64,000 nucleotides of DNA, from positions 19,441,274 to 19,505,273 of the forward strand of contig CM046350.1 of assembly GCA_025403435.1 (NCBI GenBank), read 5' to 3'. Both the position numbers and the translations under genes were made by a program. Under the pieces are notes generated by a model. It ran no database searches. It saw nothing but the letters and a program-made list of their open reading frames with translations, and had not been told where the DNA came from. This document shows positions 61,465-64,000 of this stretch, piece by piece; the stretch's first letter is position 1; each line of letters starts with the position of its first letter. The stretch comes from Artocarpus heterophyllus. Its lineage: Eukaryota > Streptophyta > Magnoliopsida > Rosales > Moraceae.

Positions 61465-64000
61465 ATGAGCAGCGGTAAAGGAGTAGGAGGAATCAATGGG
61501 AAGGGGAATAATGGAATATCGGGGGTTCCGTCTGCGTCGAGGAAGATTGTTCTGAGCTTGAAGGAGATTGTCAGCAACTGTACGGAGCAGGAGATCTACG
61601 CCATGCTCAAGGAATGTAACATGGACCCTAACGAGACCGTCAATCGCCTCCTTGCCCAAGGTTTCTTTTCTAGAGCAAAGTTTCTTTTCTTTCTTTTTCT
61701 TTTTTTTAATGATTTGATTTCGTTTCTAGGTTTTGATGCGAAGATTTTCGTTTTTTGTTGTCAAGTTTATTTTTCTTTTATTTAGGGTTCAAGAGATTGG
61801 GGAAAAAATCTCAGCTTTGATGGTTCTAGCTATTTGCTTTTACTATATTTTGACCGAGCTTTGGTTTCTAGGGTTTGGAGGTTTATGTGATTTGTTTTCG
61901 TGGTTTGCTTGATTTGATTAGCGATCAGAAGTTCGGAGGCAATAGAAAGATGTTGTGGAATTTTTTATTTTTATTTTTTTAATATTTGGGAAGGTGGTAA
62001 AGCTTCCTTCTGGTCACACATATATGTTACTTCTTTTTTTTTTCAATCAACATAGATTCTTTATGGGATTTTGTTTTACTTGTAATGCGGAATGATTGAA
62101 ATTTACCATTCTTTTTGGGCCCCACTCAAGAAATAGTTCTTGAAACTAGTTGCTTTTGCATTAGGCATGGGGAGCGGCTTGAATCACTGAGATAATATTT
62201 TCTTTTTATTCTTGTTAAAAATGACTTCTAATGTAAGGTTTATAACTTGTGTAGATCCTTTTCATGAAGTGAAGAGCAAACGAGAAAAGAAAAAAGAGGT
62301 GCGTGTGTTTTGAAAATGCGTGAAATTGTGTTTTTCCTTCGACTCCAATTTGGTTATCTACGTGACAACAACTATAAATTTTATGCTTTGCAAAATGCAA
62401 AGTTACTATATTCCATTTACACAGAATGTTCTTCCGTTCATGTATGATATTGTTCTCTCTTTTTCTATTATATGTATGGGTGGGTTTGTTGCTTGGGCTT
62501 TCATCTTTCTAATTTGGGAAAGACATGATCGATGTGTATACCTTTCATCCACTTAATGCGAGGATGTGATCACTTGGGTATTTACTTGTTAGATGATCAA
62601 GATGCTTGCTTTTTGGATGCACAGAAAATGATTATTACTTTATTAGCATGCTTTTGTTCCTTGGTGTTTCTCCGTATGTTCTAATTATTTTTTGCCTCTT
62701 ATTGTTTTTACTTGTCTCCCTCATTCCTATAGAGTAAGGATACCACAGATTCGAGACCCCGTGGTACTAATAACTTTTCAAGTCGTGGTGGTAAGGGTGG
62801 TGTGGATCGTTATGCTGGACGTGGGAGTCCAAACCAGTTCAGCTCTAGTGGTATGTTGCTGCTGCAAATAAATTTGGTTTAATTAGTTTGAAATTTAGTT
62901 GGATCTCTCAAACGTAGCTCTGATATCTTTTGTCAGAATCTAGTGCTTTACATGGTAATTCTGCGTACAAGAAGGAAAATGGAATGCATGCTTATGCAGG
63001 ATCTTCAACTTCTGCATCTGTTGTGGCTGGAAATAACACAAGTCGACGGCCTCCACCCCAAAGGTTATGACTGTTTTGATGAAATATGATATCTTATATA
63101 TTTGTGTTTTTCCAATTGAAGAGTGGGTAAAGAAATAAGTGTCTTATATGATATCTTATTTATTTGTGTTTTTCCAATGGAAGAGTGAATTTGCGTTTTT
63201 CCAATTGAAGAGTGGGTGAAGAAATAAGTGTTTCTTTACATCCTGTGTTAGAGGTTGTACTCGTATCCTTCACTTGAATTTTGTTTCTAGTGGTTAAGGA
63301 ACGCGAATGGTAGATGGTTGACACCCCTAGAGTTTTCTCTTTGTTATTATTAGGGTGTGTTCCCTTTTTGATTGTCTGTGTAGTTTTGTCAACGACATTT
63401 ACATGCTTTCTGGCTTAGTGCACGCATTTTTACGAGATCTTCGTGCCGTATCTTCACTCTTTGTTTCAGAAAATGATTAAATTTCAATTGAATTGGTTTG
63501 TTTTCTTGAGTCCGCTTATTTGTATTTCATATTGGCCTATTACATTTTCTAGGAAGTTGCACTTAATTTGCAGTTGGTGTGGGGGGGAAAAAAAGAAGCT
63601 TGCACACTTAGCCAGTTGACACTCATGGTGTTCTGTTTACCTTGTGGTGGCATTGGTCTTTATGGATTATTGCTTGTCGCTGTCATGAGATGTGTTTTCT
63701 GATGTTGATTTATCTGTATTTGGGAGTTTATTGCTCCTCATTTGTGTAAAATTTGTTGCAGTGATCCTGTCTTTACAGAAAGTAAGGCATGGATGGTAGG
63801 CACTGGGGACATGATATCTTCATCTTCACAGCCTTCATCTGGATTTCAATCTGCTTGGTTGGGTGTCCCAGGTCAAGTTTCAATGGCTGATATTGTCAAG
63901 ATGGGTAGACCGCATGGCAAGGTTTCTGCCACGCCAAACCCACCTATCCATAATGTTGGTCATCAAAATGTCCATGGACCTCCTCCGGTGTCTCATCAAA
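61465..64000 (+). CDS. GIP1: GBF-interacting protein 1-like (DUF1296), 5' part
   Basis: Exons 61465-61660, 62255-62298, 62733-62850, 62937-63063 and 63762 to beyond the window end join in frame with GT-AG introns. Residues about 22-85 form the GIP1 N-terminal (DUF1296, UBA-like) domain, with KIVLSLKEIVSNCTEQEIYA, MLKECNMDPNETVNRLL and then DPFHEVKSKREKKKE. An Arg/Gly/Ser-rich region follows, then low-complexity Ser/Pro/Gln-rich sequence. In Arabidopsis GIP1 binds G-box bZIP factors and stimulates their DNA binding. The gene is cut by the window edge, so its C-terminus is unseen. The ATG lies directly after a (GA)n tract and the first exon has Kozak-like purines. GIP1 and GIP1-like paralogues are not distinguishable here. 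Confidence 0.93.

Overview
The window is nuclear DNA of a flowering plant, probably a eudicot. The evidence is short exons separated by AT-rich GT-AG introns, plastid transit peptides, GPI-anchor and X8 domains restricted to plants, and a large load of plant LTR retrotransposons and MITEs. No species can be named from the sequence alone. I see no bacterial operon, CRISPR array, rRNA or convincing tRNA gene.

Four host genes are present. On the + strand, 19058-21206 encodes a plastid inner-membrane COR413IM-type protein in six exons (231 aa), and 61465-64000 is the 5' part of a GIP1-like (DUF1296) gene that runs off the window. On the - strand, 24369-22231 encodes a secreted, probably GPI-anchored X8 (CBM43) protein in four exons (277 aa), convergent with COR413IM. 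Also on the - strand, 32938-28616 is a twelve-exon homologue of the chloroplast C-terminal processing protease CTPA1. That gene has no in-frame ATG, two exon-phase breaks and one lost splice acceptor followed by an in-frame stop, so it looks like a young pseudogene or a gene with altered splicing.

The rest is mostly transposon sequence. At 1125-10790 lies a complete Ty1/copia element with 2.03 kb LTRs, PBS, PPT and a perfect 5 bp target duplication; its single gag-pol frame has three stop codons and no frameshift. The same LTR family recurs as a solo LTR (35234-37266) and as a head-to-head pair of partial LTRs (49318-52308). Two related ~2.4 kb solo LTRs (11130-13530, 56698-59065) have perfect 5 bp target duplications. 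A probable 4.2 kb LTR (53472-60043) is split by one of them.

Between 33557 and about 48270 is a nested mosaic. A - strand chromovirus-like Ty3/gypsy fragment with a ~4.8 kb LTR is broken by the solo copia LTR. It abuts a + strand Tat-like Ty3/gypsy fragment, which is itself split by a 2.36 kb solo LTR (44004-46367) and followed by a degenerate antisense ORF. Tourist-like MITEs, a SINE-like tail, a LINE-like retroposon and a ~1.2 kb TIR element fill the COR413IM upstream region.

The genes are not functionally linked in any visible way, although COR413IM and the CTPA1 homologue would both act in the plastid. No clearly new biological system was found. The strongest leads are the decaying CTPA1 homologue, the head-to-head LTR palindrome, and the near-palindromic GGCCTGCCGA motif clusters placed at opposite ends of the copia RNA.
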